36,886 bases of DNA from Gemmatimonadota bacterium (GTDB taxonomy: Bacteria > Gemmatimonadota > Gemmatimonadetes > Gemmatimonadales > Gemmatimonadaceae), in NCBI GenBank assembly GCA_027307165.1, contig DAHUXM010000029.1, forward strand, positions 1-36,886, written 5' to 3'. This document shows positions 26,513 through 34,108 of this stretch, piece after piece. Positions within the stretch are counted from its first letter, which is position 1. Every line of letters starts with the position of its first letter. Both the position numbers and the translations under genes were made by a program. Below the pieces are notes generated by a model. That model ran no database searches and had not been told where the DNA came from. It saw only the letters and a program-made list of their open reading frames with translations.

Positions 26513-26616
26513 CGTCATTCCCGCGAAAGCGGGAATCCATGTTATCGATCTCTGGATGCGATGATACCAGGAAGCTGATCGGCAACAGATGGATTCCCGC
26601 TTTCGCGGGAATGACG
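26513..26616 (-). repeat. 104-bp composite palindromic element, copy C
   Basis: Both dRS3-like ends are intact. Its reverse complement matches copy A at 96 of 104 positions by hand alignment, so it is inserted in the opposite orientation. It lies between the convergent lon and small secreted-protein genes. Confidence 0.94.
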
Positions 26617-26631
26617 TGTCACATATACAAG

Positions 26632-27006
26632 CTACCGTACGTACTCGTACAGTCCCACCAACCCGACCGCGAGGCCACCGATCGCGATCGCCGTTCCGGC
26701 GTTGTCGCCGATCAACAGACCAGCGACGAGTCCTGCCCCGCCCACTGCCATCAGTGCAACGCCTTCGCCCTGGTGCAAACCTGCCGCGGCGGCCGTGTTT
26801 ACGGCGAGCGGGGCATTCGCATCGGCCTTGACGTTGATGCCGGCTACGTCCGGCCGGACCATCGACGGCGCGGTTGCCGGGGCCAACGCAACTACCGGGG
26901 CCGGCGACGCCGGCGCGAGCGTGGCTGGTCCAGAAAAGCTCTGGGCGGCTAGCGCAGCGGGAGCAAGTGCGACGGCTACAGCTAGCGAAGCGAACAGATG
27001 TCTCAT
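26632..27006 (-). CDS. small secreted or membrane protein of unknown function
   Basis: A 124-aa protein. Residues 1-21 form a signal peptide (MRHLFASLAVAVALAPAALAA). The middle is Ala/Pro-rich, and the end has two glycine-rich hydrophobic segments (VALMAVGGAGLVAGLLIG and TAIAIGGLAVGLVGLYEYV) separated by DNAG, resembling a small two-helix membrane hairpin. No family is recognised. It is divergent from the PHP gene and ends 15 bp after element C. Confidence 0.72.
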   Translation of the reverse strand: MRHLFASLAVAVALAPAALAAQSFSGPATLAPASPAPVVALAPATAPSMVRPDVAGINVKADANAPLAVNTAAAAGLHQGEGVALMAVGGAGLVAGLLIGDNAGTAIAIGGLAVGLVGLYEYVR

Positions 27007-27132
27007 TGGGTTCCTCTTTTCATTGTGGTGTGGCGTCCAAGTTACGTGGCGACCGGCCTCTTCGCTGTCACGGTGACGCGGATAGGCTTATCGCAATCGC
27101 CGCGCCGCGATCGTCAAAATAGATTTCCGGCA

Positions 27133-28413
27133 GTGATATCCTCAAAAAACTCGATCGGCTTCATCGCAGCTGGATTTGCCGGCATTCTCGTCCTCGCTAC
27201 CTCCATACTCGGGGGGACGCCCATCCTGAACGCCGAGACGGGCCTTCCGGTCGCCGACGCGACCCTCATCCACTCGGCGGCCTACACGATGCTCGCGCCG
27301 ATCTGCACGGTGCTGGACGCCCTGACCTTGCTGTCGCTGCAACAGCATGCGGCGGTGCTCGCGACCGCTGTCCTTTGCGTCATCATCTGGAGAGTGTTGC
27401 GCGCGCGGTCAGTACGCACATCAATTTTGCGTGAAGCCGGAGTTGCACTCGCGATGCTGGGGACGATCGTGATCGTTTACGGGGCCGGAGCGGTGATTCC
27501 GCGGCCGATGGCGGCGATCATGATGCACGATCCCAATGATGTCGTGATCGACTTTCACAGTCACACCAACTCTTCGTGGGACGGAAGGTCATGGTTCACG
27601 CCGGAGCGCAATCGCGCCTGGCACGCCGGCGCGGGATTCGATGTTGCATACGTCACCGACCACAAGAGTCTTGCAGGCGCGTTGGCCGGAATGCGACGCA
27701 ATCCTCCCCACGCTGGTGACGGAACCACGTTGCTGCCCGGCCTCGAAGCGCGCGACCAGTACGAGCACATAGTCGCTATCGGAATTGACTCGACGTTCCC
27801 GATCGATCCAAAGGGCAACTGGCACGATCCGGAACGCGATACGGCCCTTGCCGTGACCGCCGCGGCACCGCTGCTCATTCTCACGATTCCCGGTAACATC
27901 GACATGATCCCGGAGAACGAGAAGCATGGATTCGCGCGACTCTATGCTGTCGAACTGAGCGACGCAGCTCCGAAAGGGGTTGGCGTCATCCAGAAGCGGA
28001 GAGCGGCGATCATGCGATTCGCGGACACGCTGAACCTCGCCGTCGTTGCAGGATCTGACAATCACGGTTACGGCAGCACCGCCGCAGGCTGGAGCGTGAT
28101 GCAGATTCCAGACTGGCGCGCGATGAACGCGACACAACTCGATTCGGCGATTCAGCGCGGGATCAGGATCGAGCGGCGCCACGCGGTGCGCGTTTACGTA
28201 CGAGACACTCCGGATCCCGGCTCGTCCACTCTCGCAACGCTATTCACGGCACCACTCGTAATCTGGCGCGTACTCATCGATCTCGACTGGGCGGAGCGTA
28301 TCTCATGGCTCGGCTGGATCGTGCTTATCGCTTCGATTGCGACCATGCTGAGCTCGCGCGCGGCCCTCGATACGATTCCACCGGCAGCACGCAGGAATCC
28401 CGAGAAGACCTGA
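27133..28413 (+). CDS. membrane-anchored PHP-domain metal-dependent hydrolase
   Basis: From GTG 27133 it is a 426-aa protein. Three or four hydrophobic helices occupy the first 125 residues (IGFIAAGFAGILVLATSIL, VLATAVLCVIIWRVL, VALAMLGTIVIVYGAGAVI). A PHP-type domain follows, with metal-binding DFHSHTNSS (H142, H144), VTDHKS (D176, H177), the glutamate of LPGLEARDQ and SDNHG near the end. A last hydrophobic helix (ISWLGWIVLIASIATML) lies close to the C-terminus. The family hydrolyses phosphoesters; substrate and side of the membrane are not known. The last 220 bp overlap the UbiB-like gene on the other strand. The frame opens at 26998, but that part overlaps the divergent gene's start. Confidence 0.82.
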   Translation: MISSKNSIGFIAAGFAGILVLATSILGGTPILNAETGLPVADATLIHSAAYTMLAPICTVLDALTLLSLQQHAAVLATAVLCVIIWRVLRARSVRTSILREAGVALAMLGTIVIVYGAGAVIPRPMAAIMMHDPNDVVIDFHSHTNSSWDGRSWFTPERNRAWHAGAGFDVAYVTDHKSLAGALAGMRRNPPHAGDGTTLLPGLEARDQYEHIVAIGIDSTFPIDPKGNWHDPERDTALAVTAAAPLLILTIPGNIDMIPENEKHGFARLYAVELSDAAPKGVGVIQKRRAAIMRFADTLNLAVVAGSDNHGYGSTAAGWSVMQIPDWRAMNATQLDSAIQRGIRIERRHAVRVYVRDTPDPGSSTLATLFTAPLVIWRVLIDLDWAERISWLGWIVLIASIATMLSSRAALDTIPPAARRNPEKT

Positions 28414-29741
28414 ACTGGATCTCTCGCTTCGAGCCGATCCATCTCGCCGAGCGATGTCAGGATCTCGCGACGCATCTTGAGGGCGATTGGTGAGACAACC
28501 AGCAGCGCATTGAAGCGTGCATCGTACCGAGCCCCGAGCCCTTCGATGAGCGCGGCGGTGCGCGCGAAGTACACCATGTCGGGCGGGAGTATCACGGGGA
28601 AGTCGTACAGCGTTTCGAGCACCTGATCTGCCAGCAGTTCACGCTCGACGAACTCGATCCGCTCCTGTGCGGTGGTGCGCTCGAACGCGACGCCGAGCAG
28701 GGTTTCCACGAGTCGCACGATGACGTGCCGGTCGACACCTTCCTGAACCAGGCCGAGTGAGTAGAAGCCATCGACGACGCCTGACGCGTCCTTCTTGATT
28801 GCGGCGAAGACGGTGCGCACCAGCGCGAGGCGCGTCGATCGCGGAACGTCGACGACGAGTCCGAAGTCGAGCAGGACGACGCGTCCGTCGTCGCCCCACA
28901 GAAGATTTCCCGGGTGCGGATCCGCGTGAAAGAAGCCGTCGACCAGCATCATCTGCACGTACAGCTCCATCACCGTGCGCACCAGATATTCGGTATCGAC
29001 CTTGCCGCTCGCGATCAGCGGTGCAAGTGCATCGATACGCGTTCCAGCCATGTACTCGAGCACGAGAGTGCGTTGCCGCGTCATCTCGGCGAACACGATC
29101 GGCACAGCGACCTTGGGATTGAACGCGAAGTTGGTGCGAATGCGCTCGGCGTATTCGCCTTCCTTGCGGAAGTCCATCTCGTCACCGATTCTGCGCGCAA
29201 ATTCCGCGAGTATGGCGCGCAGCCCGAGCACGTGCGGATTGGGGAAGAAGCGCTCCGCGCACCGAAGGATGAAGTCGGACGCCTTGACGTCGGACGCGAC
29301 GGTTCGTTCGATGTGCGGACGCAGCACCTTCACGACGACGTCGATGCCTAGATAGCGTGCGCGATGGACCTGGCCGAGCGATGCGGAGGCGAGCGGAACG
29401 CGATGCCAGTCGGTGAAGATATCGGTTGCCGGACGCCCATAGCTTTCGAGAATTACCTGCTCTATCTGCTCGACCGGTACGGGCGGAACGCGGTCGGTTA
29501 GCGTACTGACAGCGCTCAGATAGGGCTCGGGCAGGAGATCCGCGCGGCCGGCGAAGATCTGGCCGATCTTGACGAAGCTGGGCCCGAGTTTCGCAATCGT
29601 CGCGACGAGGCGTTCCGCGCGGCGCGCATGAAACGACTTGCTGCGCTTCGCCGGGAGGCCGATCACGATCCAGCGCCTCACATCGCGCCGGAACGAGAGG
29701 ATGAATGGAAGCACGCGCGATAGCACGTACAGCGTGCGCAT
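28194..29741 (-). CDS. UbiB/AarF (ABC1) family atypical kinase
   Basis: A 515-aa protein of the UbiB family, which supports ubiquinone or related isoprenoid-lipid metabolism as an atypical membrane-associated ATPase/kinase. The hallmark KxGQ motif is K58-IGQ61 in KLGPSFVKIGQIFAGRADLLP. The alanine-rich loop reads ASASLGQVH (118-126), the nucleotide lysine is in VVVKVLRPHI, the catalytic loop is HADPHPGN, and DFG follows in LLDFGLV. The family's two C-terminal membrane helices are not obvious; the last 60 residues are a polar tail coded within the overlap with the PHP gene. No quinone-synthesis gene lies nearby. Confidence 0.9.
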   Translation of the reverse strand: MRTLYVLSRVLPFILSFRRDVRRWIVIGLPAKRSKSFHARRAERLVATIAKLGPSFVKIGQIFAGRADLLPEPYLSAVSTLTDRVPPVPVEQIEQVILESYGRPATDIFTDWHRVPLASASLGQVHRARYLGIDVVVKVLRPHIERTVASDVKASDFILRCAERFFPNPHVLGLRAILAEFARRIGDEMDFRKEGEYAERIRTNFAFNPKVAVPIVFAEMTRQRTLVLEYMAGTRIDALAPLIASGKVDTEYLVRTVMELYVQMMLVDGFFHADPHPGNLLWGDDGRVVLLDFGLVVDVPRSTRLALVRTVFAAIKKDASGVVDGFYSLGLVQEGVDRHVIVRLVETLLGVAFERTTAQERIEFVERELLADQVLETLYDFPVILPPDMVYFARTAALIEGLGARYDARFNALLVVSPIALKMRREILTSLGEMDRLEARDPVQVFSGFLRAAGGIVSRAARELSMVAIEAISTIQPSHEIRSAQSRSMSTRQITSGAVNSVARVDEPGSGVSRT

Positions 29742-29800
29742 ATATTTCTATGGTTCAGGTAGCATCGGGAAGACGCATCCGCCTTCGGGACAAACTAGCG

Positions 29801-30907
29801 ATGGGAACGGCCCAGCACACGCACGATCAGCACGATACCGGCCATAAGCATGGCCACGGGCACGACCATGGGCACGACCATGGGCACGGCCACGGCCACG
29901 GCGACCATGAACACTCCCACGGGGTGGTGGACCCGTCCATCGCCAGCTCCGAGCGTGGGTTGTGGGCGGTAAAGTGGTCCGGGATTCTCCTGCTGGCCAT
30001 CAGCATCGTGGAGCTCACCGTAGTCGCGATGTCGCACAGTACCGCGTTGCTCGCCGACATGATCCACAATTTCGGCGACTTCGCCACCGTGGTCCCGCTC
30101 TGGGTCGCGTTCGCGCTCATGCGTCGAGAGCCGGGCCGAGGCTTCTCGTTCGGCTACGGACGTGTGGAGGACCTGGCTGGCGTGCTCGTGGTGGCCGTGC
30201 TGTTCATGAATGCGTTGTTCGCGGGCTACGAGACGATCTCCCGCATCGTGAATCCGCAACCCATCGGTCACCTGGGAATCGTCGCTATCGCATCGATCGT
30301 GAGCTTCGTCGGTAACGAGAGCGTCGCGATAATTCGGATAAAGGTCGGCCGCGAGATCGCAAGCGCAGCACTCATCGCCGATGGCCATCACGCCCGCGCT
30401 GATGCCTGGACAGCGCTTGCCGTTCTGGCCGGTGCAACTGGCGTCTATCTCGGATTCCCGATCGCCGATCCGATTGCAGGCATCGTCATCACCATCGCCA
30501 TTTTTGGAATCGTGTGGACGAGTGCCAAGACGATCTTTACGCGCATACTCGACGGTGTCGATCCCGAGACGCTGGATCAGCTTCGCGCCGCGGCGCTGGA
30601 GGTGAGCGGAGTGAAGGACATCACCGATCTGCGTGCGCGATGGATGGGGCATCAGCTGTATGCGGAAGCGAGCGTCGTTGTTGCGTCATCGCTGAGCGTG
30701 GGAGAGGCACATACCATCGCTGCGGCGGTTGAGCATCAGCTCGTGCATCACGTGCCACATGTGAGTAACGCTCTGATTCACGTCTGTCCGGCGGGGAATG
30801 TCGGGGCGGAGTTTCACGCGGTCGATCCGGAGTGTGGGGATTGCGACACAACCGAGCAGCCTGATCTGGCAATCGCTACGCACTCGACCCCGGTCAGGGG
30901 GGTCTAA
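29801..30907 (+). CDS. CDF-family zinc/cation efflux transporter with His-rich N-terminus
   Basis: A 368-aa inner-membrane metal/proton antiporter. Residues 6-40 hold 16 histidines in HG/HD repeats, a metal buffer or sensor as in ZitB/CzcD and ZnT proteins. Six helices follow. The transport site is HNFGD in TM2 (H89, D93) and HARAD in TM5 (H197, D201); the H/D pair in TM2 is usual for Zn-selective members. The cytoplasmic domain has the CDF fold and ends with ECGDC (C345, C348), a possible extra metal site. ATG 29801 was chosen over upstream in-frame ATGs that overlap the divergent UbiB-like gene. Tandem copies of CATGGGCACGAC underlie the His run. Confidence 0.92.
   Translation: MGTAQHTHDQHDTGHKHGHGHDHGHDHGHGHGHGDHEHSHGVVDPSIASSERGLWAVKWSGILLLAISIVELTVVAMSHSTALLADMIHNFGDFATVVPLWVAFALMRREPGRGFSFGYGRVEDLAGVLVVAVLFMNALFAGYETISRIVNPQPIGHLGIVAIASIVSFVGNESVAIIRIKVGREIASAALIADGHHARADAWTALAVLAGATGVYLGFPIADPIAGIVITIAIFGIVWTSAKTIFTRILDGVDPETLDQLRAAALEVSGVKDITDLRARWMGHQLYAEASVVVASSLSVGEAHTIAAAVEHQLVHHVPHVSNALIHVCPAGNVGAEFHAVDPECGDCDTTEQPDLAIATHSTPVRGV
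30886..30904. terminator. possible hairpin at the end of the CDF gene
   Basis: GACCCC and GGGGTC arms with a 7-nt loop overlap the last codons of the CDF gene and precede the convergent regulator stop, which starts at 30925. There is no T tract, so this is only a candidate. Confidence 0.3.
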
Positions 30908-30924
30908 CAGCTTTCAGGGACCAC

Positions 30925-32421
30925 TTACGCACCCTGGCGCAATATCTCGCCGAGCACGCGCGTCGCACCGGTGATGACGGTCTCGTCGGATCCGCCGAAG
31001 CCAAGCAGCAATCCGGTCTGACACGCATCTCCTGCGTAGCAGGTCGACAGCGCGGCCCCTGATAGTCCTCTCGCGATCATGCGTCGAACGACATCACGAT
31101 CATCGACACCGTCGTGCAGCAGAGTCGAAATATGCAGCCCGGCGTCGGCGTTGTGGATCGTGAGATGATCAGCACAGTGCGCGGCGAGCCCTTCCAGTAG
31201 TGCGCCGCGCCGGCTCAGATACAGTGCGCGCATGCGACGAAGATGTCGGGCGAAGTGGCCCTCGCGTATGAAATCCGTGAGCGCCAGCTGATAAAGGGTC
31301 GGGGAAAATATGTCGAGCGCCTCGCGCGCAGCGAGGAATTCGTCCCGGAGCGAAGGCGGAACCACGATGTAGCCAACACGAATCGACGGGAACAGCACCT
31401 TGCTGAAGGTGCCTATGTAGATCACGCGCTCGTGTGCGTCCATTCCCTGCAGCGCACCCAATGGACGGCTCACATACCGGAACTCGCTGTCATAATCGTC
31501 TTCGAGGATCCACGCGGAATGTCGCGTCGCCCACTCGATAAGCTCCAGGCGGCGCGTTGCGGTCATCGCCGTTCCTATGGGATACTGATGCGACGGCGTA
31601 ACGTACGCCGCGCGTACTTTCGATCCAAGTGCGTTCAGCGAGTCTATCTGAATACCTTCATGATCGATGGGAACCGGCGCGATGACCGCTCCGCGTGTTG
31701 CGAGCGCGGAATGCGCACCAGGATATCCCGGCTCCTCCATAGCCACGATGTCGCTGCGACCGAGCAGCGCCGCCGCGCAGATGCACAACGCCGCTTGCGA
31801 GCCAGACACGATGAGCACCTGCTCGGCCTCGCATCGCACGGCGCGTGCGGTGCGCAGGTGCTCTGCTACCGCGGCCCTGAATGACGCTACGCCGGCGGGA
31901 TCACCATACGCCATTCGCGCCGGCGTGAGCGCTCTCGCGTGACGAGCGACCAGCCGCGACCAGATCGTGTGCGGGAACTGGTCGAGCGCGGGCAGACTGA
32001 CCCGAAACGGACGGAACCCGCCATCATCCCGGTGACGTGGCAGCGGATCGGCTAGATGCCGGCCCCGCCCGGTCCGCGCTGTCCGCGATGGCGAGTGTTT
32101 CGTGGATCGCCGGGACTGTATCGGAGATACGGAGCGGAGCGCATCATCCGGCACCGAGACGCTCACGAAGGTTCCGGATCCGATGCGACCCTCGAGATAC
32201 CCTTCGTGCAGCAGTTGATCGTAGGCCGTGAGCACTGGCAGCCGCGACACGCCGAGGTCAGTCGCGAGTGCGCGTGTGGAAGGCACGCGTTGTCCCGCGC
32301 GGAGCAGCCCTGCAAGAATGGCATTTCGAATCCCGTCGTAGATCTGCTGCTGGAGGGGAGTCGCCAATTCCCGATCGATGGGCAGGAGCGAAAGGATCTC
32401 AGGGCTCGCGGTGGTTTTCAC
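30925..32421 (-). CDS. MocR/PdxR-type GntR regulator with aminotransferase domain
   Basis: A PLP-dependent transcription regulator of 498 aa from GTG 32421. The GntR winged helix covers about 20-87 (QQIYDGIRNAILAGLLRAGQRVPSTRALATDLGVSR). An Arg/Ser-rich linker leads to a class I aminotransferase-like domain with VSGSQAAL, TPSHQYPIGTAM, EDDYDSEFRY and the PLP lysine K341 in GTFSKVLFPSIRVGY. Family members such as PdxR or GabR sense PLP or amines. No vitamin B6 or GABA gene is nearby, so the target may be itself or the divergent small gene. An in-frame ATG at 32499 would add 26 residues and overlap the divergent frame. Confidence 0.9.
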   Translation of the reverse strand: MKTTASPEILSLLPIDRELATPLQQQIYDGIRNAILAGLLRAGQRVPSTRALATDLGVSRLPVLTAYDQLLHEGYLEGRIGSGTFVSVSVPDDALRSVSPIQSRRSTKHSPSRTARTGRGRHLADPLPRHRDDGGFRPFRVSLPALDQFPHTIWSRLVARHARALTPARMAYGDPAGVASFRAAVAEHLRTARAVRCEAEQVLIVSGSQAALCICAAALLGRSDIVAMEEPGYPGAHSALATRGAVIAPVPIDHEGIQIDSLNALGSKVRAAYVTPSHQYPIGTAMTATRRLELIEWATRHSAWILEDDYDSEFRYVSRPLGALQGMDAHERVIYIGTFSKVLFPSIRVGYIVVPPSLRDEFLAAREALDIFSPTLYQLALTDFIREGHFARHLRRMRALYLSRRGALLEGLAAHCADHLTIHNADAGLHISTLLHDGVDDRDVVRRMIARGLSGAALSTCYAGDACQTGLLLGFGGSDETVITGATRVLGEILRQGA

Positions 32422-32505
32422 GTCCGGAGAGTCGTCAAAGTGGTCATGCCGAAAAGATAATAAATGGCGCTGGTGGACAGCCCAGTGGCGGGCAATCATC
32501 CGTCA

Positions 32506-33045
32506 ATGACGACCGCCCGTGAATTCGCCCCGCCGACGATTCCTACTCTATGTGACGGATCTCACGATTTCGACTTTCTGCATGGTCGATGGAAGGTTCG
32601 CCATCGGCTGCTGCGCAACCCACTTTCGGGCTCGAGCGAGTGGTACGAGTGCGCGGGGACGGCGGTGGAGCGGCCGCTGTGGAATGGCGATGTGAACGTC
32701 GAAGAGATCGACATCGAGGCGCCTGGTGGCCGGCTGCGCGTTCTCGTGCTGCGTATCTACAGTCCGCTATCGCGACAATGGGCAATACACCGCTCCACCG
32801 CCAGCAACGGCGCACTCGACCAGCCGATGATGGTCGGCGATTTCAGCAACGGGTATGGCGAATTCCACAATCAGGACGAATGCGGCATCCTCGTCCGATT
32901 CCACTGGCGAAAGATCACGCGAGACAGGTGTCGATGGGAACAGGCATACTCGGCGGACGAGGGCAGGACGTGGGAAACGAACTGGATAATGGATTTCACA
33001 CGTGAGCGGAACGGGGAGCATGCGAAGATATTTGCGCTACTGTAG
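32506..33045 (+). CDS. small DUF1579-like protein
   Basis: A 179-aa soluble-looking protein. DFDFLHGRWKVRHR near the start, repeated beta-strand patterns, RWEQAYSADEGRTWETNWIMDF and the C-terminal aromatic content recall DUF1579/calycin-like barrels, a family of unknown function. ATG 32506 is taken; an in-frame ATG at 32464 would add 14 residues. It overlaps the next gene by 26 bp and is divergent from the MocR-type regulator, which may control it. Confidence 0.72.
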   Translation: MTTAREFAPPTIPTLCDGSHDFDFLHGRWKVRHRLLRNPLSGSSEWYECAGTAVERPLWNGDVNVEEIDIEAPGGRLRVLVLRIYSPLSRQWAIHRSTASNGALDQPMMVGDFSNGYGEFHNQDECGILVRFHWRKITRDRCRWEQAYSADEGRTWETNWIMDFTRERNGEHAKIFALL

Positions 33046-33991
33046 TCTGCTCGTGATGTTGCTGCCATCACGCATGCTGGCTCAGGCCGGTTCCGATAGC
33101 ATTCGGCAGTCTCTCAGCGACGCGTGGTGGACTGGGCCCGTTGCGGCAGCAGGCGCGGGAACGTTACCGCCAGGACACCTCCTGTTCGAGCCGTATTTCT
33201 ATGACGTGCGCACCGCTCATGCACACAGCTATGGATCGAGCGCGTTCGTTGTATACGGACTCGCAGATCGTGTGGCGCTCGGGTTCATTCCCGTCGTTGG
33301 GTACAACAAACTGAATAAGGGTTCCAGCGGCGGACGGAGCAGCTCGCGTGTCGGGGTGGGGGATGTCAGCCTACTCACGCAGTACCGGCTCACACAGTTT
33401 CATGAAGGCAGCTGGATCCCGACCATTTCCGCCCTGGTCCAGGAGACATTTCCCACTGGCAAGTACGATCGACTGGGAGACCGGCCGAGCGATGGGTTGG
33501 GCCAGGGAGCTTACACGACGACGTTGTCGATCTACTCGCAGACGTATTTCTGGATGCCAACCGGCCGGATACTCCGTACGCGCCTCGATCTGTCGCAGGC
33601 GTTCTCGAATGCTGCGACGGTGCGAGACGTGAGCGTGTACGGCACAGAGGCTGGGTTTCGCGGACATGCGAAACCCGGAGGTTCGTTCTTCGCAGATGCA
33701 TCAGCGGAGTACAGTCTGACAACGAGATGGGTGTTGGCGCTGGACGTCAACTACGGACAGCGTGCCGGTACGAAAGTCAGTGGATATGACGTTTTGAGTT
33801 CAGTCAGCGGACAGAGCTCGCAAGGCATCACCACGAGATCTGGGTGGAGTGACGCAATCGGGTTCATACCGGCCGTGGAGTACAACTGGACTCCGAATCT
33901 GGGAGTGATCTTCGGAGTGCGCAGGATCTTGCCGGGCAGGAATTCGTCCGGGTCAGTAACGCCGGTGATGGCGATAAACTTCGTGCGCTAG
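33020..33991 (+). CDS. outer-membrane beta-barrel-like protein, possibly MetA-pathway type
   Basis: A 323-aa protein. A signal peptide (MRRYLRYCSLLVMLLPSRMLAQA) precedes a mature part of alternating amphipathic strands: HLLFEPYFYDVRT, FVVYGLADRVALGFIPVVGY, VGVGDVSLLTQYRL, ISALVQETFPTGKYD, and a C-terminal MAINFVR that ends in an aromatic-basic pair. This resembles the 'transporter' family grouped with the MetA pathway of phenol degradation. Substrate unknown. Start ATG 33020 is favoured for the signal peptide, although GGGGAG lies only 1 nt upstream; GTG 33002 is the alternative. The gene overlaps its upstream neighbour. Confidence 0.75.
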   Translation: MRRYLRYCSLLVMLLPSRMLAQAGSDSIRQSLSDAWWTGPVAAAGAGTLPPGHLLFEPYFYDVRTAHAHSYGSSAFVVYGLADRVALGFIPVVGYNKLNKGSSGGRSSSRVGVGDVSLLTQYRLTQFHEGSWIPTISALVQETFPTGKYDRLGDRPSDGLGQGAYTTTLSIYSQTYFWMPTGRILRTRLDLSQAFSNAATVRDVSVYGTEAGFRGHAKPGGSFFADASAEYSLTTRWVLALDVNYGQRAGTKVSGYDVLSSVSGQSSQGITTRSGWSDAIGFIPAVEYNWTPNLGVIFGVRRILPGRNSSGSVTPVMAINFVR

Positions 33992-34049
33992 ATGTGTACC
34001 GTCGAGTCGTCGTCGCTTCGCAGCCCGCGGGATAGGAATACCCCCTGAT

Positions 34050-34078
34050 GGAATAAATCGGCGGCCACCGAGGTCTTT
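34050..34078 (+). promoter_or_regulatory. candidate ECF-sigma promoter
   Basis: GGAATA (34050-34055), 17 bp, then GTCTTT (34073-34078), 30 bp before the metallophosphoesterase start. This fits the GGAA(C/T)-N16-17-GTC form recognised by many ECF sigma factors and suggests autoregulation of the cassette by its own sigma factor. A second GGAATA at 34035 has no matching -10. Confidence 0.5.
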
Positions 34079-34108
34079 ATGTAATCGCAACTCTCAACCA
34101 AAAGACCC

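Noticed and set aside
29860-29915. 12-bp DNA repeats CATGGGCACGAC as a regulatory repeat
   Set aside because: They encode the His-Gly/Asp metal-binding run of the CDF protein, which is sufficient explanation.
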